A stretch of DNA of 27,970 bases, taken from positions 1 through 27,970 of the forward strand of contig CAVJIN010000018.1 in assembly GCA_963649615.1 (NCBI GenBank), given 5' to 3'. Below the pieces are notes generated by a model that was given only the letters and a program-made list of their open reading frames with translations, was not told the DNA's origin and did not search any database. This stretch comes from UBA9732 sp963649615. GTDB taxonomy: Bacteria; Spirochaetota; Spirochaetia; Sphaerochaetales; Sphaerochaetaceae. How positions within the stretch are numbered: the first letter of the stretch is position 1; each line of letters begins with the position of its first letter. The position numbers were made by a program, and so were the translations under genes. Shown piece by piece: positions 6,944 to 13,623 of this stretch.

Positions 6944-7751
6944 CTACTACAACAGAGAAGTCGTCTTTGTCTTCAAGTTTATTTTTGACAATTTCATCAT
7001 ATTGATTGTCATAATCGTCTGCCAAATTGGGATTCCAGTCTATTGGACGTTTAGTTAACGTCATATCTCCAAAAGGTACAGGTTGATCAACCAAAATAAT
7101 CTTATCCTTAACAGCTTCCAAAACAGCCAAGAAAGAACAAATTACATGTTCTGGTGTTCTTTTGACAAACAAATCAGAGAACATAATTGTATCCCTAGTC
7201 TCAAATAGTTCATTCATCAAGGCTACTTTTTCTTTTTCAGAGACATCCTCATAGATGTTAAAGACCTTTTCTTCAATGAAGTTATAATTCTTCATCATAT
7301 TGGCATAGCTTTCCAAAAGGTCCTGAACCGTAACATTTTCCCAAAGCTCTTCGTCTGAAAATGGAACAACAAATTCAGAAGGCTTTCGCTGAATATTTAA
7401 ATCATCTGATTTGTCTGAGCCTGTTAAAAGCTCTGAATACTTCTTAAACTTTGAATACTCTAAAAGCCTTTCAACAAGTTCCTCCCTTGGGTCTGTGTAT
7501 TCTTCATCAAATTCTACTTCAACAGGTAACATCATTTGGCTTTTAATCCAAATTAGTTCAGCAGCCATTTTATAAAACTCAGAGAGGTCTTGTAGTCCAA
7601 TTCCTTCTGCTTGATGAAGATATTCCAAGAATTGGTCTGTTATCATTGAAATTGGAATGTCATAGATATTAACTTCAGCCTTCTGAATAAGGTGCAAAAG
7701 AACATCTAGAGGTCCATCAAAATTCTGAGCTGGAATATGAAAATCAACCAT
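6936..7751 (-). CDS. scpA: Segregation and condensation protein A
   Basis: The product is 271 residues and is the kleisin subunit of the SMC-ScpAB complex. The N-terminal signature is clear: FDGPLDVLLHLIQKAEVNI, then YDIPISMITDQFLEYL, then LSEFYKMAAELIWIKSQMML, which bind the SMC head-proximal coiled coil. The C-terminal region carries the small winged helix (IMFSDLF, then HVICSFLAVLEAVK). The last 40 residues are acidic and variable. The gene follows recA by 37 nt, with a strong hairpin in between. No ribosome binding site is visible before the ATG at 7751, and no -10-like box sits close to it either, so how it is translated is not obvious. Confidence 0.95.
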   Translation of the reverse strand: MVDFHIPAQNFDGPLDVLLHLIQKAEVNIYDIPISMITDQFLEYLHQAEGIGLQDLSEFYKMAAELIWIKSQMMLPVEVEFDEEYTDPREELVERLLEYSKFKKYSELLTGSDKSDDLNIQRKPSEFVVPFSDEELWENVTVQDLLESYANMMKNYNFIEEKVFNIYEDVSEKEKVALMNELFETRDTIMFSDLFVKRTPEHVICSFLAVLEAVKDKIILVDQPVPFGDMTLTKRPIDWNPNLADDYDNQYDEIVKNKLEDKDDFSVVVDD

Positions 7752-7778
7752 GACAAAAACAAAACAAAGCTAATTTAA

Positions 7779-7805
7779 AGCAACCTACTTAGCTTGTAGG
7801 TTGCT
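7779..7805 (-). terminator. Hairpin across the recA stop codon, possible partial terminator
   Basis: A perfect 10-bp inverted repeat, AGCAACCTAC and GTAGGTTGCT on the minus strand, has a 7-nt loop that contains the recA TAA. It is followed by TTAAATTAG, only a weak T tract. It could stop part of the transcription between recA and scpA or protect the recA mRNA 3' end, giving RecA more product than the genes downstream. Confidence 0.55.
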
Positions 7806-8868
7806 GCTCTGTAGGTACCTCTCTTTGTACCTCAACTCCTCCAAACATTGCAATTCTTAACTTACCATCAAGTTCTGCAAGAACATCGGGATTTTGTTTT
7901 AGGAAGTTAATGGCGTTATCTCTGCCCTGTCCAATCTTCTCCCCATTGTACGAATACCAAGAACCAGTTTTCTCCACATAGTTGTATTTCAATGCAGCAT
8001 CAAGAATTCCACCTGCATATGAAATGCCCTCATTGAAGTACAAATCCAATTCAACTTTTCTGAAAGGTGGGGCAACCTTGTTTTTGACAATCTTAACACG
8101 TACACGGTTACCAACAAATTCATCGGCCCCCTTGGAGATGGTTTCAATCTTGCGGACGTCCATTCTTACGGAGCTATAAAACTTAAGTGCATTACCGCCA
8201 GTTGTTGTTTCCGGATTACCAAACATAACACCAATTTTCATACGAATCTGGTTGATGAAAATAATGGTTGTCTTACTTTTGGCTAAAATACCTGTGAGCT
8301 TTCTTAAAGCCTGACTCATAAGTCTTGCTTGAAGACCCATGTGAGAGTCTCCCATGTCACCTTCAAGTTCTGCTTGTGGGGTGAGAGCTGCAACAGAGTC
8401 CACAACAATAATATCAACTGCACCACTGCGGACCAAAGACTCGGCCACTTCAAGAGCCTGTTCACCGCTATCTGGTTGAGAAATCCAAAGCTCATCAGTA
8501 TTTACACCAAGTTTTTTTGCATATGTTGGATCTAAAGCATGCTCTGCGTCAATGAAGGCTGCAATTCCACCAGTCTTCTGCGCTTCAGCAATTGCATGCA
8601 AAGCCAACGTGGTCTTTCCAGATGACTCAGGCCCATAAATTTCAATAATTCTTCCTCTTGGATATCCACCTACTCCCAAAGCATCATCCAGCAAAATAGA
8701 CCCCGATGGAATAACCTCAATATTTTTTGCATATGTGCTATCCCCAAGCCTCATTAAAGAACCTTTTCCAAATTCTTTATCAATTTGCTGTCTTGCAGCT
8801 TCCAAAGCTTCTAATTTATTCTTCAAAACATCACTACTTTTGTTTTCAGCAACTTTATCTTTTGCCAT
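7789..8868 (-). CDS. recA: Recombinase RecA
   Basis: The product is 359 residues. RecA coats single-stranded DNA and drives homologous pairing and strand exchange with ATP. Walker A is GPESSGKTT at residues 79-87; the DNA-binding region follows with VVDSVAALTPQAELEGDMGDSHMGLQARLM, and FINQIRMKIGVMFGNPETTTGG is the conserved loop 2 region. The C-terminal tail ends in a short EVPTEQQPTS-like stretch. AGGAG lies 8 nt before the ATG at 8868. The gene follows dtd by 40 nt, and a 16-bp perfect palindrome occupies that gap. I saw no LexA-box-like sequence I could name with confidence. recA lies inside a housekeeping run rather than a visible SOS cluster. Confidence 0.99.
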   Translation of the reverse strand: MAKDKVAENKSSDVLKNKLEALEAARQQIDKEFGKGSLMRLGDSTYAKNIEVIPSGSILLDDALGVGGYPRGRIIEIYGPESSGKTTLALHAIAEAQKTGGIAAFIDAEHALDPTYAKKLGVNTDELWISQPDSGEQALEVAESLVRSGAVDIIVVDSVAALTPQAELEGDMGDSHMGLQARLMSQALRKLTGILAKSKTTIIFINQIRMKIGVMFGNPETTTGGNALKFYSSVRMDVRKIETISKGADEFVGNRVRVKIVKNKVAPPFRKVELDLYFNEGISYAGGILDAALKYNYVEKTGSWYSYNGEKIGQGRDNAINFLKQNPDVLAELDGKLRIAMFGGVEVQREVPTEQQPTS

Positions 8869-8883
8869 TTTGTAAACTCCTGA

Positions 8884-8899
8884 GAGGTTTTAAAACCTC
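8884..8899. promoter_or_regulatory. 16-bp perfect palindrome just upstream of the recA ribosome binding site
   Basis: GAGGTTTTAAAACCTC is exactly self-complementary and ends 2 nt from the AGGAG of recA. In DNA it has the shape of an operator for a dimeric repressor; in RNA it would fold as a 6-bp stem with a UUAA loop next to the ribosome binding site. It lies between dtd (ending 8909) and recA. Confidence 0.5.
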
Positions 8900-8908
8900 A
8901 TATCCAAA

Positions 8909-9367
8909 TCATTTTTTTAAAAACAAATCATTAGAATCCATCAATATTGTAACTGGTCCATCATTTTCATACTCAACATGCATGTGCGCACCAAATATGC
9001 CATGAGCAGTTTCAAAGTTCATATCCGTAAGTACTTTCAAGAAATATTCGTACAACTTTTCAGCATGTTTTGGCTCTCCAGCCTCATCATAAGAAGGTCT
9101 ATTGCCCTTGTGAAGATTCGCATATAGTGTAAACTGGCTTACAACAAGAATACTTCCACCAACATCCTGAACGCTGAGATTCATTTTCTCGTCTTCATCC
9201 TCAAAAATGCGTAGTTTAGCAATCTTATTTGCCATCTTAAGACATATAGTTTCATCATCTTTGTTGGCAACACCCAAATACACTAAAAGACCATTTTTGA
9301 TTGCACCAGTGACAGTCCCATCAACCGTTACACTTGCATTTTTCACCCGCTGAACAACAGCTCTCAT
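8909..9367 (-). CDS. dtd: D-aminoacyl-tRNA deacylase
   Basis: The product is 152 residues, close to the usual 145. The enzyme removes D-amino acids (and glycine from tRNA-Ala) from mischarged tRNAs. The family signatures are present: MRAVVQRVKNASVTVDG at the start, SQFTL at 77-81, the KGNRPSYDEAGEP region at 88-99, and GPVT at 137-140, which provides the cross-subunit Gly-cisPro. The ATG overlaps the rpe stop codon by 4 bp, so translation is coupled to rpe. recA follows after a palindromic gap of 41 nt. Confidence 0.96.
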   Translation of the reverse strand: MRAVVQRVKNASVTVDGTVTGAIKNGLLVYLGVANKDDETICLKMANKIAKLRIFEDEDEKMNLSVQDVGGSILVVSQFTLYANLHKGNRPSYDEAGEPKHAEKLYEYFLKVLTDMNFETAHGIFGAHMHVEYENDGPVTILMDSNDLFLKK

Positions 9368-10035
9368 GCCAGCTCCATCTTATGCACAAAAGCCTTCTTA
9401 TCATTAGCTTTAAAGAAAGCAGAACCGGCTACCGCAACATCAATACCAGCATCCTTAACAAGGCTAATAGTAGCCTCATTAATTCCACCATCAATTGAAA
9501 TTAGATACTTTTTTGCACCTCTAAGCTCTACTAACCGTCTCACCTTGTCTAGGCTGTTTGGCATAAAACTTTGCCCGCCAAAACCGGGGTTAACACTCAT
9601 CACCAAAACAAGATCTACATATTCTAGGAGCCCTTCAATTTCACTAACATCTGTTGCGGGACAAAGCGAAATTCCAGCACTACAACCCAAAGCCTTAATC
9701 TGCTTTAAAGTTTCCAATACATTATCACTGGACACTTTATTGCAGGCCTCTACATGTACTGTAATTGCTTGAGAACCAGCTTTTGCAAATTGCTCCACAT
9801 ATCTAAGCGGATTTTCAATCATAAGATGCGTATCAAAAAACTTATCTGAATGGCACCTAATATCTCCAATAAATTTAGGGCCAAACGTAATATTAGGAAC
9901 AAAAAGGCCATCCATCACATCAAGATGCACCCATTGAGCTCCACTTTCATTAATATCTCTCAACGCACCACGAATATCTGAAAAATCGCACGCCAATACC
10001 GATGGCGCTATAATCACGTTCCTTTCCATACACAT
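9364..10035 (-). CDS. rpe: Ribulose-phosphate 3-epimerase
   Basis: The product is 223 residues and interconverts ribulose 5-phosphate and xylulose 5-phosphate in the pentose phosphate pathway. It is a TIM barrel with all key motifs: APSVLACDF (Ser12), HLDVMDG at 37-43, DTHLMI at 68-73, MSVNPGFGGQ at 146-155, IDGGI at 181-185 and AGSAFF at 203-208. The start is uncertain by two codons: ATG at 10035 or ATG at 10029. Neither has a ribosome binding site; TAACAT lies 6 nt before the second, so it may be another leaderless start, but this is weak. It is the first gene of the leftward run and diverges from the greA-like gene. Confidence 0.96.
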   Translation of the reverse strand: MCMERNVIIAPSVLACDFSDIRGALRDINESGAQWVHLDVMDGLFVPNITFGPKFIGDIRCHSDKFFDTHLMIENPLRYVEQFAKAGSQAITVHVEACNKVSSDNVLETLKQIKALGCSAGISLCPATDVSEIEGLLEYVDLVLVMSVNPGFGGQSFMPNSLDKVRRLVELRGAKKYLISIDGGINEATISLVKDAGIDVAVAGSAFFKANDKKAFVHKMELA

Positions 10036-10067
10036 ATGTTAACATCTATTACGCATTTTTTGAACAC

Positions 10068-10104
10068 TTTTAAACGTTTAAAATTCAAAAAACATTCAAA
10101 AAAC
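10068..10104. promoter_or_regulatory. Palindrome plus tandem repeat in the rpe/greA divergent region
   Basis: The 193-bp gap between rpe and the greA-like gene contains TTTTAAACGTTTAAAA (10068-10083), a perfect 16-bp palindrome, directly followed by two exact copies of ATTCAAAAAAC (10083-10093 and 10094-10104). Such features between divergent genes are often regulator-binding sites, but AT-rich DNA produces palindromes of this kind by chance more easily than GC-rich DNA does. Confidence 0.4.
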
Positions 10105-10109
10105 TTAAC

Positions 10110-10138
10110 TTGTCTAAGGTCATTTTTTGTGATATGTT
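10110..10138 (+). promoter_or_regulatory. Candidate promoter of the greA-like gene
   Basis: TTGTCT (10110-10115) and TATGTT (10133-10138) are separated by 17 nt, each matching consensus at 4/6 positions. Transcription would start near 10145, giving a leader of about 84 nt that contains the terminator-like hairpin at 10177-10203. Confidence 0.4.
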
Positions 10139-10176
10139 TAACATGTAGAACAGAAACAAAAAAAAGAACATAACCT

Positions 10177-10203
10177 GAGCAGGCGAATGTCTGCCCTTTT
10201 TTT
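10177..10203 (+). terminator. Intrinsic-terminator-like hairpin in the leader of the greA-like gene
   Basis: GCAGGC (10179-10184) pairs with GTCTGC (10189-10194) across a GAAT loop with one G-U pair; a further G-C pair follows an A-C mismatch. Seven T residues (10197-10203) follow at once. The orientation is that of the downstream gene, and it ends 25 nt before the ATG at 10229, so it would stop transcription before the gene unless read through. Confidence 0.6.
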
Positions 10204-10228
10204 ATTATGTCAGCAGAAGGAGAAAAAA

Positions 10229-12907
10229 ATGACTGCAATTGAAGTTAGAGACTTATTGAGTAATGATTTATGGCAAAATACAAATATTTCAGCAGTAGGC
10301 GTAAAAGAGTTCAAAGCCCTAGATGAAGCAGCATCCAAGTTGACTGAATCAGAGGAAAAACAAGAGTTTAATAACTCCTGTGAAGCACTTTTAGAAGAAA
10401 CACACAGCAACTCTATAGCAATAAGATATCTTGCAACCATCACAGGTCGTCATCCAATGGATGACAGATACATTTTTACAGTACTTGAACAGTACTATGA
10501 AGCCTCAAAATGGGACGAGGTAATCTTCCTTGCAACTAGAATCCTTGAATTCAATGAAAGCTCTTACGCACTAAGAGTTCTTGCAGACTGCTATGAAACG
10601 CTCAATATACAAGACAAGAAAATAGAAACATGGGAACGCCTAGTAAAAGCAGACTTTGATGAAACCGAAGTTCTCTACAAACTTGCAGACTACTATAACG
10701 ATAAAGGTGAAGTCCAAACCGCTCTTAACTACTTCAGAAGCATCATTAGAAGGCATATAAAGGCCCAAGACCTTGCGGCACTTAAAAATGTATGGGCAAA
10801 AATTATCTCAATTAAGAGCCAAAGCGCAGAATATCTAATTGGACTTGCCTCAAAGATTGCAGACTCTATGGGCTCAGAAAAAGGTGTTTACTTTCTGGAA
10901 ACCATCTACAATCAAGGCAATTTTGAAAACAACATAAAGATTAAGATCCTCAAGACAATAATAAAATATGCACCACATGACTTAAATGCTAGAGACAGAC
11001 TCATTGAGCTATGGAAAGAAAAATACAAGGACAATCCAAGACTAGAATACTGTCTTAATAATACTGGAATTTTACAAGACTATTTGAATATCAATACAGC
11101 AATTGAAAAGTTTGAACAGGAAATCAAGTTCGTAGAAGGTGCATTTGTCTACCATGAAACTTGGGGACTTGGAAGAATTAAAACAATTCTCAAAGACGAA
11201 ATGCAAATACTCTTTGCAACAAAGGGCGTTCACTCAATGAGTTGCTCAATGGCTTATAAGAGTCTAAAAGTCCTTTCCAAAAATCATATTTGGGTTTTAA
11301 AAGCAGGTGTTCCAAAAGATCAGCTTGCTTCTAAGTTTAAAACAGACATCAAATGGGGACTAAAAGTTCTCCTATCTTCTATGGATGGACAGGCATCTCT
11401 CAAACAAATGAAAGCAGAACTTGTACCATCAGTCTTATCAGAGAAAGAATACTCAGTGTGGGCAACTGCCGCAAAGAAAGAACTTACAACAAATCCTTAC
11501 TTTGGAATTAGTGACAACTCAAGTGACGTCTATGTCCTTAGAAGCACACCAATTACATACGAAGAAAAGACCCTCTCTCTCTTTAAGAATGCCAAGGATA
11601 TTTACGAAAAAACAAAGATTCTCAATGATTTTATTAACCACAAAGGACAGACAGACAGCGATGAATTTACTGCAATGATTAATTTCTACGAAGGCAAAGC
11701 ACAAACAACCTCTCAAGATGCAATTATTGCTTACATGATTTTAGCTGACCTTAAAGACCGCTTTAATATTACTTACATCCAACTTAACACAACATTTAAT
11801 GATTACTACAACAGAATTCCTGACCTTAAAGCCTTTTTCTCCTCCATTCCAGATGCAGAGCTCAAGAAGTCTTTTATTGAAGGAATTACATATAACGTTG
11901 AGAATTGGCAGGATGTACTCATCACGCTCTTCCCTCTTTACATGACAACCTATATGTCCGACTTAATCAAGAGAGGGCCAAAGAAGAACGCCATGACACG
12001 TATTTTAGCCTCCAGCGTCACATCTTTCAAAGACGACCCAGATTTCTTCCTCTACCTCACCAAGGCAGCCAGCGAAAAAGAATGGGCCAAAGCAAAAATC
12101 ACCCAAGAAACCCTTCTTTTCACCAAGTTATCTCTATTTGCCACAGTTAATCGTAAGATAGCCAACCAAACCGATGTCGCTGACAACAAAAAACGTCAAA
12201 AAACATTGGAATCTAATCTCTTTACTGATGACAAATTAGTTGACAAATACCTAGAGCAGGCAGACGAATATCAAGCACAAAAACTTTATTCAATGCTGAA
12301 GAGTATTCCAGATATTGAGAACCAAAAACTTAGAATTAAACACCTTATTGCCCAAAAATTCCCAGAGAACTGGGAAGGTATCACGGGCGATAATCCAAAC
12401 GTTGCCTTTGACAAGAAAAAGATTATTCCAAAAGGGCTTTTGTGCACTCAAGCTTTGTTTGATGCCAAGAGTGCTGAGCTTGATCACATCATGAACGTAG
12501 AAATTCCAGAGAACTCCAAGGAAATTGGAACCGCAAGAGAACTGGGAGACCTCAGAGAAAATGCTGAATACCAATACGGCAAAGACAAACAAAAGAATCT
12601 CAATTTCTTAATGAACAAGCTTACTGATGAGATTTCTATTGCTCAGATTGTGAAACCTGAAGATGTAGATTTAAACTATGTTTCCTTTGGAACAGTTGCT
12701 GTTTTCAAGGATAATGCAACAGGAGAAGAAATTTCCTATACAATCTTAGGCCCATGGGAATCAGATCCAGCAAAGAATATCTTGAACTTCAAGGCTCCAC
12801 TTGGACAAAAACTATATAATCTTGAAAAAGGTGAAGAGACTAAGTTCACAATCAACGGTGTAGACTATGATTACACTGTCTTAGATATTAAACTTGCAGA
12901 TTTCTAA
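10229..12907 (+). CDS. greA: Long GreA-family transcription elongation factor with helical-repeat N-terminus
   Basis: The product is 892 residues, against about 158 for ordinary GreA. The last 160 residues or so are a Gre domain: an N-terminal coiled coil whose tip reads ARELGDLRENAEYQYGK (Asp774 and Glu777 being the acidic tip residues that coordinate Mg in RNA polymerase), then a C-terminal FKBP-like domain ending near TVLDIKLADF. Gre factors stimulate cleavage of backtracked RNA. The first 700 residues are alpha-helical and repeat-like (TPR-type in the first 250), probably a protein-binding scaffold. Long GreA proteins of this kind are known from Treponema. The ATG at 10229 has AAGGAG 6 nt upstream; an in-frame ATG at 10187 lies inside the leader hairpin and is unlikely. 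The stop overlaps convergent comF by 4 bp. Confidence 0.9.
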   Translation: MTAIEVRDLLSNDLWQNTNISAVGVKEFKALDEAASKLTESEEKQEFNNSCEALLEETHSNSIAIRYLATITGRHPMDDRYIFTVLEQYYEASKWDEVIFLATRILEFNESSYALRVLADCYETLNIQDKKIETWERLVKADFDETEVLYKLADYYNDKGEVQTALNYFRSIIRRHIKAQDLAALKNVWAKIISIKSQSAEYLIGLASKIADSMGSEKGVYFLETIYNQGNFENNIKIKILKTIIKYAPHDLNARDRLIELWKEKYKDNPRLEYCLNNTGILQDYLNINTAIEKFEQEIKFVEGAFVYHETWGLGRIKTILKDEMQILFATKGVHSMSCSMAYKSLKVLSKNHIWVLKAGVPKDQLASKFKTDIKWGLKVLLSSMDGQASLKQMKAELVPSVLSEKEYSVWATAAKKELTTNPYFGISDNSSDVYVLRSTPITYEEKTLSLFKNAKDIYEKTKILNDFINHKGQTDSDEFTAMINFYEGKAQTTSQDAIIAYMILADLKDRFNITYIQLNTTFNDYYNRIPDLKAFFSSIPDAELKKSFIEGITYNVENWQDVLITLFPLYMTTYMSDLIKRGPKKNAMTRILASSVTSFKDDPDFFLYLTKAASEKEWAKAKITQETLLFTKLSLFATVNRKIANQTDVADNKKRQKTLESNLFTDDKLVDKYLEQADEYQAQKLYSMLKSIPDIENQKLRIKHLIAQKFPENWEGITGDNPNVAFDKKKIIPKGLLCTQALFDAKSAELDHIMNVEIPENSKEIGTARELGDLRENAEYQYGKDKQKNLNFLMNKLTDEISIAQIVKPEDVDLNYVSFGTVAVFKDNATGEEISYTILGPWESDPAKNILNFKAPLGQKLYNLEKGEETKFTINGVDYDYTVLDIKLADF

Positions 12908-13623
12908 AGTTTTTCGGCTTTGAGGTCATAGAGCCAAACCACGGCTTTTACATCCTCAAAGCCTAAATTTTTTAATGTTTCATATGCTACAGTAAGAGTA
13001 CTAAATGTGGTAGAAACATCGTCAATAAGTATAATTTGACGACCTCTTAAATGCTCTAACAATTTGTTTAAGCTATACTTTTTTGATAGTTCAAAGCGCT
13101 TTGTATTTTTGTTAATTCTTTGAGCTCTATCCAATAGCTTTTGTTGTGTATTAGAAGTTGTTGATACTGTTAGTAAATCCAACACTTCCCTATTTAAGTA
13201 CTTTGATACTTCCTTCATTTGGTCCCACCCACGTTTTTTTAGGCTTGCCTTGCTACAAGGAATTGGAACTATAACAGCATCATGCTGAGCATCAAGTTCT
13301 TCCAGTCCTTTATTTATCATTAGTGCAACTATTTTTGCTAATTTCTTATCATTTTTAAACTTGAATCGTTGTAAGACTGTGTATGATAAGTTTCCATCGT
13401 AGGTTGAAACACAAAAAACAGGAAAGGCCTTGCCAGAAGGACTTGATGATTTTAAACACCTAGGACATCGGTATTCAGAACTAACTATTGGATAAAAACA
13501 ACTTGGGCAAGTGGACATGAAGGTGCTGTACATTTCGCTTTCAAGCGTGGCAAGGCAGGACAGGCAAAGCAAGTTGTGGGAGTCGCAAACGTTGTCACAA
13601 ATCAAGCAGCGGTCAATTAGCAT
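12904..13623 (-). CDS. comF: ComF-family phosphoribosyltransferase-like protein
   Basis: The product is 239 residues. The N-terminal 60 residues hold four CxxC pairs (CLIC, CLSC, CPSC, CPRC), a zinc-ribbon arrangement typical of ComF/GntX proteins. The C-terminal half is a type I phosphoribosyltransferase-like domain with IVPIPCSKASLKKRGWDQ and IILIDDVSTTFSTL as the PRPP-binding loop; the usual Gly of the TTG(A/S)T loop is Phe here. In naturally competent bacteria ComF helps handle incoming single-stranded DNA; in others its role is unclear. It overlaps the end of mutS by 11 bp and is the last gene of the tamB-bamA-mutS run. Its stop overlaps that of the greA-like gene. Confidence 0.88.
   Translation of the reverse strand: MLIDRCLICDNVCDSHNLLCLSCLATLESEMYSTFMSTCPSCFYPIVSSEYRCPRCLKSSSPSGKAFPVFCVSTYDGNLSYTVLQRFKFKNDKKLAKIVALMINKGLEELDAQHDAVIVPIPCSKASLKKRGWDQMKEVSKYLNREVLDLLTVSTTSNTQQKLLDRAQRINKNTKRFELSKKYSLNKLLEHLRGRQIILIDDVSTTFSTLTVAYETLKNLGFEDVKAVVWLYDLKAEKL

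Noticed and set aside
8329..8535. Plus-strand open frames over recA
   Set aside because: recA is unmistakable on the other strand; these are shadow frames without ribosome binding sites.
10187..10228. Upstream in-frame ATG that would add 14 residues to the greA-like protein
   Set aside because: It lies inside the leader hairpin and has no ribosome binding site; the ATG at 10229 has AAGGAG at 6 nt.
12904..12945. Possible terminator between the greA-like gene and comF (GGCTTT/AGAGCC pairing)
   Set aside because: The stem is short, has a wobble pair and an 8-nt loop, and no T tract follows on either strand.
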